From Pseudocitrobacter sp913778145 (GTDB taxonomy: Bacteria; Pseudomonadota; Gammaproteobacteria; Enterobacterales; Enterobacteriaceae), in the NCBI GenBank assembly GCA_035726825.1, contig JALNTX010000001.1:248001-312000 (forward strand): a stretch of 64,000 nt of DNA. Direction: 5' to 3'. The notes beneath the pieces are model-generated. The model saw only the letters and a list, made by a program, of their open reading frames with translations. It searched no databases and had not been told where the DNA came from. This document shows positions 26,132 through 35,340 of the stretch, piece after piece. The translations under genes were made by a program, and so were the position numbers. Each line of letters starts with the position of its first letter. The first letter of the stretch is position 1.

Positions 26132-26857
26132 GATAACCTCTCCCTGCTGCGATACGCTTTTCGCCAGCTCGCGAAAAAAAGCGCTTTTATCTTCAGTGAA
26201 ACCGACCTGTAAAATGTACGTCAGCGCCGTTCGAAGCTGACTATCTGAAGTGTATCCCGCCTGCAAAAGCTTGACCAGTGATGCAGTCAGGGTCATGAGA
26301 TCGCGCTGGCGAATATGCTTTTGCAGGAACTCAAGAATCGCGATCCGCCGATGGGTAAGAATAGCGTCATCGGGCACGTCGGTTATATCGACAAGCGGAA
26401 AAGGCGCCGTATAGACGCGCTTTGCCAGCTCCGCATCGGAAAACGCGTCGAACCAGCACATTGAATAGGGGTAGGGCCGCGTCGTGCCGTGGTAAAACAG
26501 AATGGGCACAACCACCGGCAGCGTTTCATGCCCCGCCTCAATATGGCGCTGCATCGCCGCCAGCGAGTAACGCATTAGCCGCTGAGTCATCTGTTTATCG
26601 GGTTTACTTTGATGCTCAATCAGCGCGTAGAGATATCCTTTTTGCTGGTTCATTTGCACCGACCACAGCACGTCGGAATAGCGAGCGCGTAAAGCCTCTT
26701 CGATGAAGCTACCAGACTCCAGCTGGAGCGTATTTAAATCACATCTCTCGCGTAAATCTTGCGGAAGATGAATATCCAGGAAATCGCGCGCGGCATCGGT
26801 CTGCGTCATTACCTGACGAAAAAAGGCATCGTGCGGCCCTGAGACTTTCCCTGTCAT
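25922..26857 (-). CDS. Rpn-family recombination-promoting nuclease / putative transposase
   Basis: 311 aa, related to E. coli RpnA-E (YhgA-like, PD-(D/E)XK nuclease superfamily, Pfam transposase_31 type). The N-terminal signature HDAFFRQVM (9-17) is typical. Candidate metal-binding/catalytic residues are Asp62 (YSDVLW) and Glu81-His-Gln83 (YALIEHQSKPD). A helical region follows, then a C-terminal coiled part with a QGLE tetrapeptide repeated about four times (253-270) from four 12-bp DNA repeats. E. coli relatives cut DNA, are toxic when expressed and can defend against phage. An internal ATG at codon 243 may make a separate small protein. Absent from this place (satP-mog) in E. coli K-12. 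Confidence 0.9.
   Translation of the reverse strand: MTGKVSGPHDAFFRQVMTQTDAARDFLDIHLPQDLRERCDLNTLQLESGSFIEEALRARYSDVLWSVQMNQQKGYLYALIEHQSKPDKQMTQRLMRYSLAAMQRHIEAGHETLPVVVPILFYHGTTRPYPYSMCWFDAFSDAELAKRVYTAPFPLVDITDVPDDAILTHRRIAILEFLQKHIRQRDLMTLTASLVKLLQAGYTSDSQLRTALTYILQVGFTEDKSAFFRELAKSVSQQGEVIMTLAEELRQEGLAQGLEQGLEQGLEQGIEKGREEATFKIAQAMIASGIDRMQVLQLTGLSEEKLEMLSH
26051..26098. repeat. Four 12-bp tandem repeats in rpn
   Basis: Units GCCTTGTTCAAG, CCCTTGTTCAAG, CCCTTGCTCAAG and CCCTTGCGCCAG (plus strand). Each encodes one QGLE-type tetrapeptide on the minus strand, so copy-number change would keep the reading frame. Confidence 0.9.
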
Positions 26858-26913
26858 ATCTTCCTCCTGATTGGCTGACTCGCGGCGCAGTATCTCCCCG
26901 CCGCGCGTGCCTG

Positions 26914-28227
26914 TCAGGAATGCGTGTCGATTCTGGAAGGCTGCTCGTAATTACTCACCTCCTGCGCATCCTGGCGCAACGCCATCCCCAGCCCACATCC
27001 CAGTAGCGACAACGCCAGTACATACCACGCCGGGGCCAGCGGCGAGAGGCTCATCAGTAACGTGACCACCACAGGCGTCAGACCGCCAAAGATGGCGTAC
27101 GAAACGTTATAAGAAAAGGAGATCCCGCTAAAACGCACTGCCGGCGGAAACGCGCGCACCATGACATAAGGCACCGCGCCAACCACACCGACGCACAGGC
27201 CGACCAGTCCATAAAGAACAAACAGGTGCTGTGCGCTGAGTCCGGCAAAATGGTAGAAAATCCAGCTGGAGATGCCCAGCAGCAGGCTGCCGAAGATAAA
27301 GGTACGGCTGGCTCCCCATTTATCCGCCGCCAGCCCGGCAAGCAGACAACCCAAACAGAGCATCACGGTCGCCAGGCTGTTGGCCTGAAGCGTCAGGGCA
27401 GGCGCAAAACCGTAATGCTTTTGCAGCCAGACCGGCGACATCAGGATCACCACGACAATGCCGGCGGAAAGGAGCCAGGTCAGCAGCATGGAGATCACCA
27501 CCGCTTTACGATGGCGAACTACCACCGCCTTTACCGGCAGTTCCTGCGCCAGCGCTTTACGCTGCTGCATTTCGAGAAATATAGGCGTCTCCTGCAACCA
27601 ACGCCGCAGATACATCGCCACCAGTCCAAATGCACCGCCAAGCAGGAACGGAATTCGCCAGCCGCCATCGTGAATAGTTTGCGTCGACAGATGGGTGTTA
27701 ATTAACGTCGCCACCACGGAGCCGAGTAAAATGCCAACCGTCAGCCCTGCCGTCAGCGTTCCGCAGGCGATACCCATACGCCGCGCAGGTACGTGCTCAG
27801 CGACAAACACCCACGCGCCCGGCACTTCTCCGCCAATTGCCGCGCCCTGAAGAATGCGCATCAACAATAGAAGCAACGGCGCGGCAAGCCCGACGCTGGC
27901 GTAGGTGGGCAGCAGCCCCATCGCTAGCGTCGGCAGGGCCATCAGCAGAATACTTAGGGTAAACATCTTCTTACGCCCGACGATATCGCCGAAATGCGCC
28001 ATCACAATGCCGCCTAACGGACGCGCCAGATACCCCGCCGCAAAGATGCCGAACGTTTGCACCTGACGTAGCCATTCGGGGATATCCGCCGGGAAGAAAA
28101 GTTCGCCGATGACGGCGGCGAAGAAGACAAAGATGATGAAATCGTAAAACTCCAGCGCCCCGCCAAGCGCGGCGAGCGTCAGGGTTTTATAATCCTGTCG
28201 ATTGAGAGGTCGTGCATTATGTGACAT
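26914..28227 (-). CDS. MFS transporter, metabolite:H+ symporter (MHS) family
   Basis: 437 aa with about twelve hydrophobic segments. MHS-family signatures: GALEFYDFIIFVFFA in TM1, the RPLGGIVMAHFGDIVGRKKMF loop 2-3 motif, and the GRI-like LLMRILQGAAIGGEVPGAWVFVAEH segment. Relatives (ProP, KgtP, ShiA, citrate symporters) carry organic acids or osmolytes with protons. The substrate cannot be read from the sequence; small carboxylates are plausible given the neighbouring satP. Same strand as rpn, 57 bp upstream of it. The gene is not found between satP and mog in E. coli K-12, so the pair looks like an accessory insertion or lineage-specific retention. Confidence 0.88.
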   Translation of the reverse strand: MSHNARPLNRQDYKTLTLAALGGALEFYDFIIFVFFAAVIGELFFPADIPEWLRQVQTFGIFAAGYLARPLGGIVMAHFGDIVGRKKMFTLSILLMALPTLAMGLLPTYASVGLAAPLLLLLMRILQGAAIGGEVPGAWVFVAEHVPARRMGIACGTLTAGLTVGILLGSVVATLINTHLSTQTIHDGGWRIPFLLGGAFGLVAMYLRRWLQETPIFLEMQQRKALAQELPVKAVVVRHRKAVVISMLLTWLLSAGIVVVILMSPVWLQKHYGFAPALTLQANSLATVMLCLGCLLAGLAADKWGASRTFIFGSLLLGISSWIFYHFAGLSAQHLFVLYGLVGLCVGVVGAVPYVMVRAFPPAVRFSGISFSYNVSYAIFGGLTPVVVTLLMSLSPLAPAWYVLALSLLGCGLGMALRQDAQEVSNYEQPSRIDTHS

Positions 28228-28329
28228 GAAACCTTCGCCCCTTACGGCATATGTAAACTAAAAGTTAATATACCGTAAGGAAATTGCCACTCCAGCGGGG
28301 CGGAAGGTTATCTCAGGAATGCGTTACTT

Positions 28330-28917
28330 TCAGGCGTTCGTTTCGCGACGCGCGCTTTTCGGGCGAAAAGCTGCTACCACCTGACTGTCGGTTTCAATGT
28401 ATGGCCCTTCCAGCAGTTGAATACAATAAGGCACACTGGCAAAGATACCGTTGACTAACACCTTCCCTTCCGCGTCTTTGACGCCTTCCAGCGTTTCCTC
28501 AATGGCTTTCGGCTGGCCCGGCAGGTTAAGGATCAACGCCTGTTTGCGGATCACGCCGACCTGACGGGAGAGGATAGCGGTTGGCACAAAGTGCAGGCTC
28601 ACCTGGCGCATCTGTTCACCAAAGCCCGGCATCACCCGGTCGGCAATCGCCAGCGTGGCATCCGGCGTGACATCGCGACGCGCCGGGCCGGTTCCCCCGG
28701 TGGTCAGCACCAGGTGACAGCTCATCTCATCTACCAGCTCGCACAGAGTTTGCTCGATTATCGGTTGTTCGTCAGGGATCAGGCGCGTTTGCAGTTCAAA
28801 AGGGGTGGTCAGGGCTTTGCTCAGCCACGCTTCAAGCGCCGGGATACCTTTATCCTGATAAACGCCGCTGGATGCGCGGTCAGAGATTGATACCAGGCCG
28901 ATACGTAAAGTGTTCAT
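28330..28917 (-). CDS. mog: Mog, molybdopterin adenylyltransferase
   Basis: 195 aa from the start at 28917 (MNTLRIGLVSISDRAS), the E. coli length. Five further upstream codons (28932) are in frame but not family-like. Mog adenylates molybdopterin before MoeA inserts molybdenum. The MoCF_biosynth signature LVLTTGGTGPARRDVTPDAT is at about 70-90, with ILNLPGQPKAIEETL near the C-terminus. Located downstream of talB in the same direction. Confidence 0.97.
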   Translation of the reverse strand: MNTLRIGLVSISDRASSGVYQDKGIPALEAWLSKALTTPFELQTRLIPDEQPIIEQTLCELVDEMSCHLVLTTGGTGPARRDVTPDATLAIADRVMPGFGEQMRQVSLHFVPTAILSRQVGVIRKQALILNLPGQPKAIEETLEGVKDAEGKVLVNGIFASVPYCIQLLEGPYIETDSQVVAAFRPKSARRETNA

Positions 28918-28994
28918 AATCATTCCGTTCAAACGTGTACTGTTAGGCGAAATGATACACGGGAATAGTGGGCGATCGCATGACGTAGATAAAA

Positions 28995-29030
28995 AAATAA
29001 CCCGCCTTCATCGCGAAGCGCGGGTTATTT
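28995..29030 (-). terminator. talB terminator
   Basis: Stem AAATAACCCG/CGGGTTATTT about 20 bp past the talB stop, ending on the minus strand in a T-rich run (TTATTTTTTT). Confidence 0.9.
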
Positions 29031-29050
29031 ATGCGGAACCTGAGGTTGAA

Positions 29051-30004
29051 TTACAGCAGGTCGCCGATCATTTTTTCCAGTTTCTCCTGGTCGATTGCAA
29101 ACTTACGGATACCTTCCGCCAGTTTGTCTACCGCCATCGGATCCTGGTTGTGCTGCCACAGGAACTCAGACTCAGTGATACGCGCCGGGCGCGCTTTCAC
29201 TTCGCCGGTGTAAGCCAGTTTACGCTCGATAGCGCCTTCGCTTTCAGACAGCTCTTTCAGCAGCGCCGGGGCGATGGTCAGGCGGTCACAGCCAGCCAGT
29301 TCCAGAATCTCGCCGATATTACGGAAGCTTGCGCCCATCACGACAGTTTCATAGCCGTGCTGTTTGTAATATTCGTAGATTTCGCTGACGGAAACCACAC
29401 CCGGATCTTCTGCCGGTGCGTACTCTTTCTTGTCGGTATTGGTTTTATACCAGTCAAGAATACGGCCCACGAACGGAGAGATCAGGTAAACGCCCGCTTC
29501 AGCACAGGCACGCGCCTGAGCGAAGGAGAACAGCAGGGTCAGGTTACAGTTGATACCGTCTTTTTCCAGCTGCTCAGCGGCACGAATGCCCTGCCAGGTG
29601 GACGCCAGTTTGATCAGGATACGGTCGTTGCTGATGCCAGCATCGTTGTACAGTTTGATCAGGCGTTTTGCTTTGGCGATAGACGCCTCAGTGTCGTAGG
29701 AAAGACGCGCATCCACTTCGGTGGAAATACGGCCAGGGACCAGTTTCAGAATTTCCAGGCCAATGTTTACGGCCAGCTTATCGGTAGCATCGACAACCTG
29801 CTGCGCGCGATCGCTGCTCTGGCTACGCGCCCAGGCAATCGCTTCGTCGATCAGTTTACGATACTCAGGGATCTGAGCGGCGCCCAGAATCAGAGAAGGG
29901 TTAGTCGTCGCATCCTGAGGCTGATACAGCTTCATCGCCGCGATGTCTCCGGTGTCAGCCACTACGGTTGTGTACTGACGTAGAGATGTCAATTTGTCCG
30001 TCAT
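29051..30004 (-). CDS. talB: Transaldolase B
   Basis: 317 aa from the ATG at 30004 (E. coli length). The frame extends upstream to 30127 but that part is promoter sequence. Pentose-phosphate pathway enzyme moving a dihydroxyacetone unit from sedoheptulose-7-P to glyceraldehyde-3-P. The class I TIM-barrel signature QDATTNPSLIL (30-40) and the Schiff-base lysine Lys132 in RILIKLASTWQG are present. GAAAC-type ribosome binding site (AAAGAGAAACACT). Single-gene unit with its own terminator. Confidence 0.98.
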   Translation of the reverse strand: MTDKLTSLRQYTTVVADTGDIAAMKLYQPQDATTNPSLILGAAQIPEYRKLIDEAIAWARSQSSDRAQQVVDATDKLAVNIGLEILKLVPGRISTEVDARLSYDTEASIAKAKRLIKLYNDAGISNDRILIKLASTWQGIRAAEQLEKDGINCNLTLLFSFAQARACAEAGVYLISPFVGRILDWYKTNTDKKEYAPAEDPGVVSVSEIYEYYKQHGYETVVMGASFRNIGEILELAGCDRLTIAPALLKELSESEGAIERKLAYTGEVKARPARITESEFLWQHNQDPMAVDKLAEGIRKFAIDQEKLEKMIGDLL

Positions 30005-30254
30005 GATAGTGTTTCTCTTTAAACAGCTGTTAGGGGGATGTAACCGGTCTTCTTCGATGATATCACGCCCCACCTTGAGCGCAACTGCCGGAGTCCAGAG
30101 AGCGCAGAGTATGATAAACTGATCCATTCAACATTCAGGGCTGGCAACGGTTTGGCCTTAAATTGGTAACGCTTACACGGGCTGAATCGAATCGTGCTTT
30201 CGCGGTTATTTCGCACATCGGGCCCCTGTTTCGGCATAAACAAGAGGACGTTTA

Positions 30255-31685
30255 ATGCCTGATTTCTTGTCTTTTATCGGCGAAATCCTGTGGGGTTCCG
30301 TGATGATTTACCTGCTCCTCGGATGTGGAGTCTGGTTTACATGGCGGACGGGCTATATTCAGTTTCGCTATATCCGAAAATTCTGGCGAAGTTTACTCGG
30401 TAGTCTGACACCACAGGAAGGCGGGCTTACCTCTTTCCAGGTGCTTTGCGTCAGCCTGGCCGCACGCGTTGGCAGCGGTAATTTAGCCGGGGTGGCCATT
30501 GCCATTACCGTGGGAGGGCCGGGCGCGGTCTTCTGGATGTGGGTGTCAGCGTTCGTCGGCATGGCCAGCAGTTTCGCCGAATCATCGCTGGCACAACTCT
30601 ATAAAGAAAAAGACGCCGCAGGTCACTTCCGCGGCGGACCAGCGTGGTATATGGCTCGCGGGCTAGGCATGCGCTGGATGGGCGTCGTTTTCTCCATTTT
30701 CCTGCTGCTGGCGTACGGGCTGATTTTCAATACGGTTCAGGCAAACTCGATGGCGCGTGCGCTGGAGTTTGCCTTTGATACGCCGAAGCTGCTCACCGGC
30801 ATTGTCGCTGGCGTGGTGGTATTGCTCTTAATCACCCGCAGCCTGCGACAACTTGCCCGTCTTATGCAGTGGGTTGCGCCGATCATGGCGCTGCTTTGGG
30901 TGAGCGCCAGTTTACTGATAAGCCTATGGCATATTGTTGAAATTCCGGCCCTTCTTGAGATGATCATTCGCAGCGCCTTTGGCTGGCAGGAGGCCTCGGC
31001 GGGCGCACTGGGCTATACGGTGAGTCAGGCATTAACCAACGGTTTCCAGCGCGGAATGTTTTCCAACGAAGCGGGAATGGGCTCAACACCCAACATCGCT
31101 GCCGCCGCAGCCTCCTGGCCCCCTCACCCGGCGGCTCAGGGGATTGTGCAAATGATTGGGGTCTTCATCGATACCATAATCATCTGCACCGCCAGTGCGA
31201 TGGTGGTGCTGTTATCCGGCCATGACACCGAGATTGTCACGCATAGCGGTATCCATCTGATTCAGCAATCGATGAATATTCTGGTGGGCGATTGGGGAGG
31301 CGGATTTGTCGCGTTCGTGATGGTGTTGTTTGCCCTGACTTCGATTACCGCCAACTACCTGTATGCCAAAAATAATCTGGTATTTTTGAACCTGCATAAT
31401 CGAACCACGATCTGGATTTTGCGGGCCGTTACGCTGGTCATGGTTCTGGCGGGAAGCCTGCTTAGTCTGCCGATTGTCTGGCAGCTCGCGGATATCATTA
31501 TGGCGCTGATGGCGATAACCAATCTCACCGCGCTACTGTTGCTTTCGCCGGTGGTGCGTATCATCGCCAGCGACTATTTACGCCAGCGAAAACTTGGCGT
31601 GCGTCCGGTATTTAATGCCCGCTACTATCCGGATATCGAGCAGCAACTGGCCCCCGGCGCGTGGGATAATACGCCGCGCGAATAG
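30255..31685 (+). CDS. yaaJ: YaaJ, sodium:alanine/glycine symporter family (AGCS)
   Basis: 476 aa, E. coli YaaJ length. Inner-membrane protein with about eleven hydrophobic segments. AGCS signatures include GCGVWFTWRTGYIQFRYI near the N-terminus and VSLAARVGSGNLAGVAIAITVGGPGAVFWMW (the substrate/sodium region). GMFSNEAGMGSTPNIAAAA in the middle is the family fingerprint. Predicted to import alanine or glycine with sodium; transport has not been firmly shown for YaaJ. Divergent from talB; followed by yaaA 77 bp later. Confidence 0.95.
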   Translation: MPDFLSFIGEILWGSVMIYLLLGCGVWFTWRTGYIQFRYIRKFWRSLLGSLTPQEGGLTSFQVLCVSLAARVGSGNLAGVAIAITVGGPGAVFWMWVSAFVGMASSFAESSLAQLYKEKDAAGHFRGGPAWYMARGLGMRWMGVVFSIFLLLAYGLIFNTVQANSMARALEFAFDTPKLLTGIVAGVVVLLLITRSLRQLARLMQWVAPIMALLWVSASLLISLWHIVEIPALLEMIIRSAFGWQEASAGALGYTVSQALTNGFQRGMFSNEAGMGSTPNIAAAAASWPPHPAAQGIVQMIGVFIDTIIICTASAMVVLLSGHDTEIVTHSGIHLIQQSMNILVGDWGGGFVAFVMVLFALTSITANYLYAKNNLVFLNLHNRTTIWILRAVTLVMVLAGSLLSLPIVWQLADIIMALMAITNLTALLLLSPVVRIIASDYLRQRKLGVRPVFNARYYPDIEQQLAPGAWDNTPRE

Positions 31686-31762
31686 CGCGGCAATCACAGC
31701 AATCGATCCGCTCATTCGCTTTTTTTGTTAAAGTTGAGTGAAATTTTTAGTAAGGACTGGAT

Positions 31763-32539
31763 ATGCTGATTCTGATCTCCCCCGCGAAGACGCTCGATTA
31801 TCAAAGCGAGCTGGCGACCACGCGCTACACCCAGCCCGAGCTGCTGGACCACTCTCAACAGCTGATTCGCGAAGCACGGAAACTTTCCGCCCCGCAAATC
31901 AAAAAGCTGATGGGCATTAGCGACAAGCTGGCGGATCTCAACGCCACCCGCTTCCACGACTGGCAGCCCGATTTCACGCCGGACAACGCCCGCCAGGCGA
32001 TCCTGGCCTTTAAAGGCGACGTCTACACAGGCTTACAGGCAGAAACGTTCAGCGAGGCAGATTTCGATTTTGCTCAGCAACACCTGCGCATGCTGTCTGG
32101 CCTGTACGGCGTGCTGCGTCCGCTGGATTTGATGCAGCCCTATCGGCTTGAAATGGGCATTCGCCTGGAAAACGCGCGCGGGAAAGACCTGTACCAGTTC
32201 TGGGGCGATATCATCACCGAGAAATTGAACGCGGCGCTGGCATCGCAGGGCGATGACATTGTGGTCAACCTGGCGTCCGATGAGTATTTCAAATCGGTAA
32301 AACCGAAGGCGTTGAAGGGGCGCATAATTAAGCCGGTCTTCCTCGATGAGAAAAACGGCAAATTTAAAGTCATTAGCTTCTACGCCAAGAAAGCGCGCGG
32401 GTTAATGAGTCGCTTTATTATTGAGAACCGCCTGACGAAGCCGGAACAGCTGTCGACGTTTAACAGTGAAGGGTATTTCTTCGATGAGGCATCATCCACG
32501 GCGGATGAACTGGTGTTTAAGCGTCACGAGCAGGCATAA
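31763..32539 (+). CDS. yaaA: YaaA, peroxide-stress protein (UPF0246)
   Basis: 258 aa, E. coli length. The N-terminal ILISPAKTLDY and the central GDVYTGLQAETFSEADFDFAQQHLRMLSGLYGVLRPLD are the family signatures. C-terminal basic segments (KPKALKGRIIKPVFLDEKNGKFKVISFYAKKARGLM) fit a nucleic-acid-binding fold. In E. coli it is induced by OxyR and lowers intracellular iron and oxidative DNA damage during peroxide stress. Start supported by AAGGACTGGAT upstream. Confidence 0.96.
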   Translation: MLILISPAKTLDYQSELATTRYTQPELLDHSQQLIREARKLSAPQIKKLMGISDKLADLNATRFHDWQPDFTPDNARQAILAFKGDVYTGLQAETFSEADFDFAQQHLRMLSGLYGVLRPLDLMQPYRLEMGIRLENARGKDLYQFWGDIITEKLNAALASQGDDIVVNLASDEYFKSVKPKALKGRIIKPVFLDEKNGKFKVISFYAKKARGLMSRFIIENRLTKPEQLSTFNSEGYFFDEASSTADELVFKRHEQA

Positions 32540-32544
32540 ACAAA

Positions 32545-32568
32545 ACGGCGCGGTAAATACCGCGCCGT
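32545..32568 (-). terminator. Shared terminator of yaaX / yaaA
   Basis: Ten-base stem ACGGCGCGGT/ACCGCGCCGT with a 4-nt loop between convergent yaaA and yaaX. The T run (TTTTGTTT) is on the minus strand, so it serves yaaX best. Confidence 0.8.
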
Positions 32569-32575
32569 AAAAGCG

Positions 32576-32920
32576 TTAATGATGGCCATTCCCCTGACCG
32601 GGGCGATAATCATTCTTGCCACCGTGATTACCGGGGCCGCCATGGTTATCGTTATGTTTGTGCTTGTCACGATTATCATGATGCGGTTTCGGTGGTTTTG
32701 GCGGGTTATGCGCATGCCAGCGGTTATCGCGCCACTCATAGTGGTTATTCCAGTAATCACGGTCGCGCCAGTGGCCGCCATCCCAATAATTACCGTTATT
32801 ATCACGATCGCCAATCTGAAGCTTCACGGCAGGCACCAGGGTGATTTCTGCTGCATGAACCATCGCCGGAGCCGCCAGCATCATAGACAGTGCAAGGATC
32901 ACAGGTTTCAACTTCGACAT
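32576..32920 (-). CDS. yaaX: YaaX, periplasmic DUF2502 family protein
   Basis: 114 aa (E. coli YaaX 98). Signal peptide about 1-23, cleaved near MVHAAE. The mature protein starts AEITLVPAVKLQIGDRDNNGNYWDGGHWRD and then becomes an extreme low-complexity tail of His, Asn, Pro, Lys and Gly (KPPKPPKPHHDNRDKHKHNDNHGG). The His-rich tail could bind divalent metals, but no function is established. The extra length compared with E. coli lies in this tail. Confidence 0.9.
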   Translation of the reverse strand: MSKLKPVILALSMMLAAPAMVHAAEITLVPAVKLQIGDRDNNGNYWDGGHWRDRDYWNNHYEWRDNRWHAHNPPKPPKPHHDNRDKHKHNDNHGGPGNHGGKNDYRPGQGNGHH

Positions 32921-33078
32921 AGGTTATTCCTCATTCATCTTCTGCCTTTCGGCCTATGAGATAAGAATAACCTTATAGAACGACGGTTGTTATTCTCCGC
33001 AATCCTATTCTGCGATCGCCCGCATCTATTGGTAATTCCTGCATTTTTCCCGCTTTTTCCATCCACATTCTCTCCACA

Positions 33079-33099
33079 ATTGCCCGCTTAACGGGCAAT
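33079..33099 (-). terminator. Hairpin after thrC
   Basis: ATTGCCCG/CGGGCAAT stem with a 5-nt loop, about 20 bp past the thrC stop. On the minus strand it is followed by TGTGGAG and lacks a good T run, so it is a possible or rho-assisted terminator. The rest of 32921-33078 holds the yaaX promoter region and nothing recognised. Confidence 0.5.
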
Positions 33100-33119
33100 C
33101 AGGAGAGGACACCTGCGAA

Positions 33120-34406
33120 TTACGCCTTGCTCATCATCAACTGGCGCAGCGCGGCGAAATCCGCCGGCAGGTTATGGGAGAGCAGCGGTAAGTCGGCGCG
33201 ATCCGCCAGCTCTTTCGGTAACGGCAGCGTTTCCTGCAGAATCTCTTCCACGCTCTCTTTAAACTTCGCCGGGTGCGCCGTGCCAAGGAACAGACCATAT
33301 TCGCCCGGATTAAGCTGATCGCGCAGCGCGCGGTACGCCACCGCCGCGTGAGGCTCAGACAAATACCCCAGGCCGCGCAGTTCGCGCAGGGTCGCTTTGG
33401 TGGTTTCATCATCCACCGCCGCATAGCCCAGCTCGTTCAGACGCCAGATTTTACGGCGGAACAGCTCTTCCACGCGCGGCCAGTTGTTCGGCTGGCTGAC
33501 GTCCATGGCGTTAGACAGCGTCGCCTGCGTCGATTTCGGCGCCCATTCGCCCTGTTGCAGGAAGCGCGGCACGGTGTCATTGACGTTAGTCGCGGCGATA
33601 AAGCGTTTCACCGGCAGGCCAAGAGATTTCGCCAGCAGGCCTGCGGTCAGGTCACCGAAGTTACCGCTTGGCACAGAGACCACCAGTTGATTACGGGCTT
33701 CCTGCGGCAGTTGCGCGACCGCTTCGAAGTAGTAGCAAATCTGCGCCAGCAGGCGGCTAATGTTAATCGAGTTGGCCGAGTTAAGCCCCAGCGCCACTTT
33801 CAGCTCTTCGTCGTCGAAGGCCTGTTTCACCAGCGCCTGGCAGGTATCGAAATCGCCGTCGATGGCCACCGTTTCAATGTTGCCGCCCAGGGTACAGAAC
33901 AGTTTTTCCTGCAACGGGCTGATTTTGCCGCGCGGGTAAAGAATAACCACGCGGACGTTTGGCAGGCCGTAAAACGCGTGGGCCACCGCCGCGCCGGTAT
34001 CGCCAGACGTTGCCGTCAGGATGGTAACCGGTTTGTCGCCGCTGATATGGGTCAGCATCTGCGCCATAAAGCGGCCGCCAAAGTCTTTAAATGCCAGGGT
34101 CGGGCCGTGGAACAGCTCCAGACAGCCGACGTCTTCCTGCACCTGGCTTACCGGTGCCGGGAAGGCAAAGGCCGCACGAACGCGCTCTTCCAGCAGCTCC
34201 TGCGGGATTTCATCGCCGATGAATGCGGAGAGGATTTTCGCGCTGCGCGGCACGAAGTCCATTTCCAGCATCTCATCGACCTCGGTGAGGTTGAACTCCG
34301 GCAGGTCATGCGGGAAAAACAGCCCCTGATTCTTGCCCAGGCCCTGGGTAACGGCCTGCGCGAAGCTGACCTGCTCATTGTGATCTTTTAAGTTATAGAG
34401 TTTCAT
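33120..34406 (-). CDS. thrC: Threonine synthase
   Basis: 428 aa, E. coli length. PLP enzyme converting O-phosphohomoserine to threonine. The PLP lysine is Lys107 in LFHGPTLAFKDFGGRF. The phosphate-binding loop is SVPSGNFGDLTAG. The TATSGDTGAAVAHAF segment is typical of fold-type II enzymes. Last gene of thrABC, 3 bp after thrB. Confidence 0.99.
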   Translation of the reverse strand: MKLYNLKDHNEQVSFAQAVTQGLGKNQGLFFPHDLPEFNLTEVDEMLEMDFVPRSAKILSAFIGDEIPQELLEERVRAAFAFPAPVSQVQEDVGCLELFHGPTLAFKDFGGRFMAQMLTHISGDKPVTILTATSGDTGAAVAHAFYGLPNVRVVILYPRGKISPLQEKLFCTLGGNIETVAIDGDFDTCQALVKQAFDDEELKVALGLNSANSINISRLLAQICYYFEAVAQLPQEARNQLVVSVPSGNFGDLTAGLLAKSLGLPVKRFIAATNVNDTVPRFLQQGEWAPKSTQATLSNAMDVSQPNNWPRVEELFRRKIWRLNELGYAAVDDETTKATLRELRGLGYLSEPHAAVAYRALRDQLNPGEYGLFLGTAHPAKFKESVEEILQETLPLPKELADRADLPLLSHNLPADFAALRQLMMSKA

Positions 34407-34409
34407 CGG

Positions 34410-35339
34410 TTATCCCACTACTCGTGCGCCCGCCGTGTCCAGCCGGCAAATATGAACGAAGCCTTCCTGATTTTGCAGATAATGTTTGCCCAGCCAGTCG
34501 GCCACGCGCTGCGCGGTATCCGGTTTATCACACAGGGCGAACAGCGTCGGCCCGGAACCGGAAATACCACAGGCGAGTGCGCCAATCTCCGCCACCGCCT
34601 GGCGTGCCTGGCTGAAGCCCGGCAGCAGTTTGGTGCGATACGGTTCGGCAATCACATCTTTCATCAATTTCGCCGCCAGCAGAGGCTGACGGGAATAACA
34701 GGCATGAATAAAACCGGCCAGATGACGGCCATGTGCAATGCAATCCTGACGGCGATACTGAGCAGGTAAAATCGCCCGCGCTTCCGCCGTCGATACTTTG
34801 ATACCGGGATACGCCAGCACCCACAGCCATTCCTCAAACCCCGGAACCTGCTGGCTGATGATGCCGTTTTCTTCAATCATCAGTTGCATGCCACCCAGAT
34901 AGCACGGCGCAACGTTGTCGTAATGCACACTGCCGGAAATACGCCCTTCCATCTCGCCCATCAGGGCCAGCATATGGGTTTCGTCCAGCGGCTTACCGCA
35001 GAATTCATTCAGCGCCACCAGCGCCGCCACCACGGAACAGGCGCTGGAACCCAGCCCGGAACCAATCGGCATGTTTTTTTCCAGCGTCATCGCCACCGGA
35101 ACAGTTTTGCCGATCGCCTGGCAGTAGCGCTCCCAGCACTGATAAACGATATTCTCATTTGGCTCAGTCGGTAACTTATCGGCAAAGCGCCCAACATTAC
35201 GCAGGCTGAAGCTTTCCGCCGCATCGACAGATACGTTATCGCCCAACAGGCTTCCGTCGACGGGGGTCACCGCCGCGCCTAATACATCGAACCCGACGCT
35301 CATATTGGCACTGGAAGCCGGGGCATATACTTTGACCAT
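34410..35339 (-). CDS. thrB: Homoserine kinase
   Basis: 309 aa, E. coli length. GHMP-family kinase phosphorylating homoserine. The ATP-binding loop PIGSGLGSSACSVVAAL lies at about 91-107. The N-terminal VYAPASSANMSVGFDVLG and the C-terminal GISGSGPTLFAL are the other two GHMP motifs. Its start codon lies 1 bp from the thrA stop, so the two are translationally coupled. Confidence 0.99.
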   Translation of the reverse strand: MVKVYAPASSANMSVGFDVLGAAVTPVDGSLLGDNVSVDAAESFSLRNVGRFADKLPTEPNENIVYQCWERYCQAIGKTVPVAMTLEKNMPIGSGLGSSACSVVAALVALNEFCGKPLDETHMLALMGEMEGRISGSVHYDNVAPCYLGGMQLMIEENGIISQQVPGFEEWLWVLAYPGIKVSTAEARAILPAQYRRQDCIAHGRHLAGFIHACYSRQPLLAAKLMKDVIAEPYRTKLLPGFSQARQAVAEIGALACGISGSGPTLFALCDKPDTAQRVADWLGKHYLQNQEGFVHICRLDTAGARVVG

Positions 35340-35340
35340 C

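Noticed and set aside
32579..32959. 126-residue hydrophobic open frame opposite yaaX
   Set aside because: Hydrophobicity comes from reading the His/Asn/Pro-rich yaaX codons backward; yaaX has a signal peptide, terminator and E. coli counterpart.
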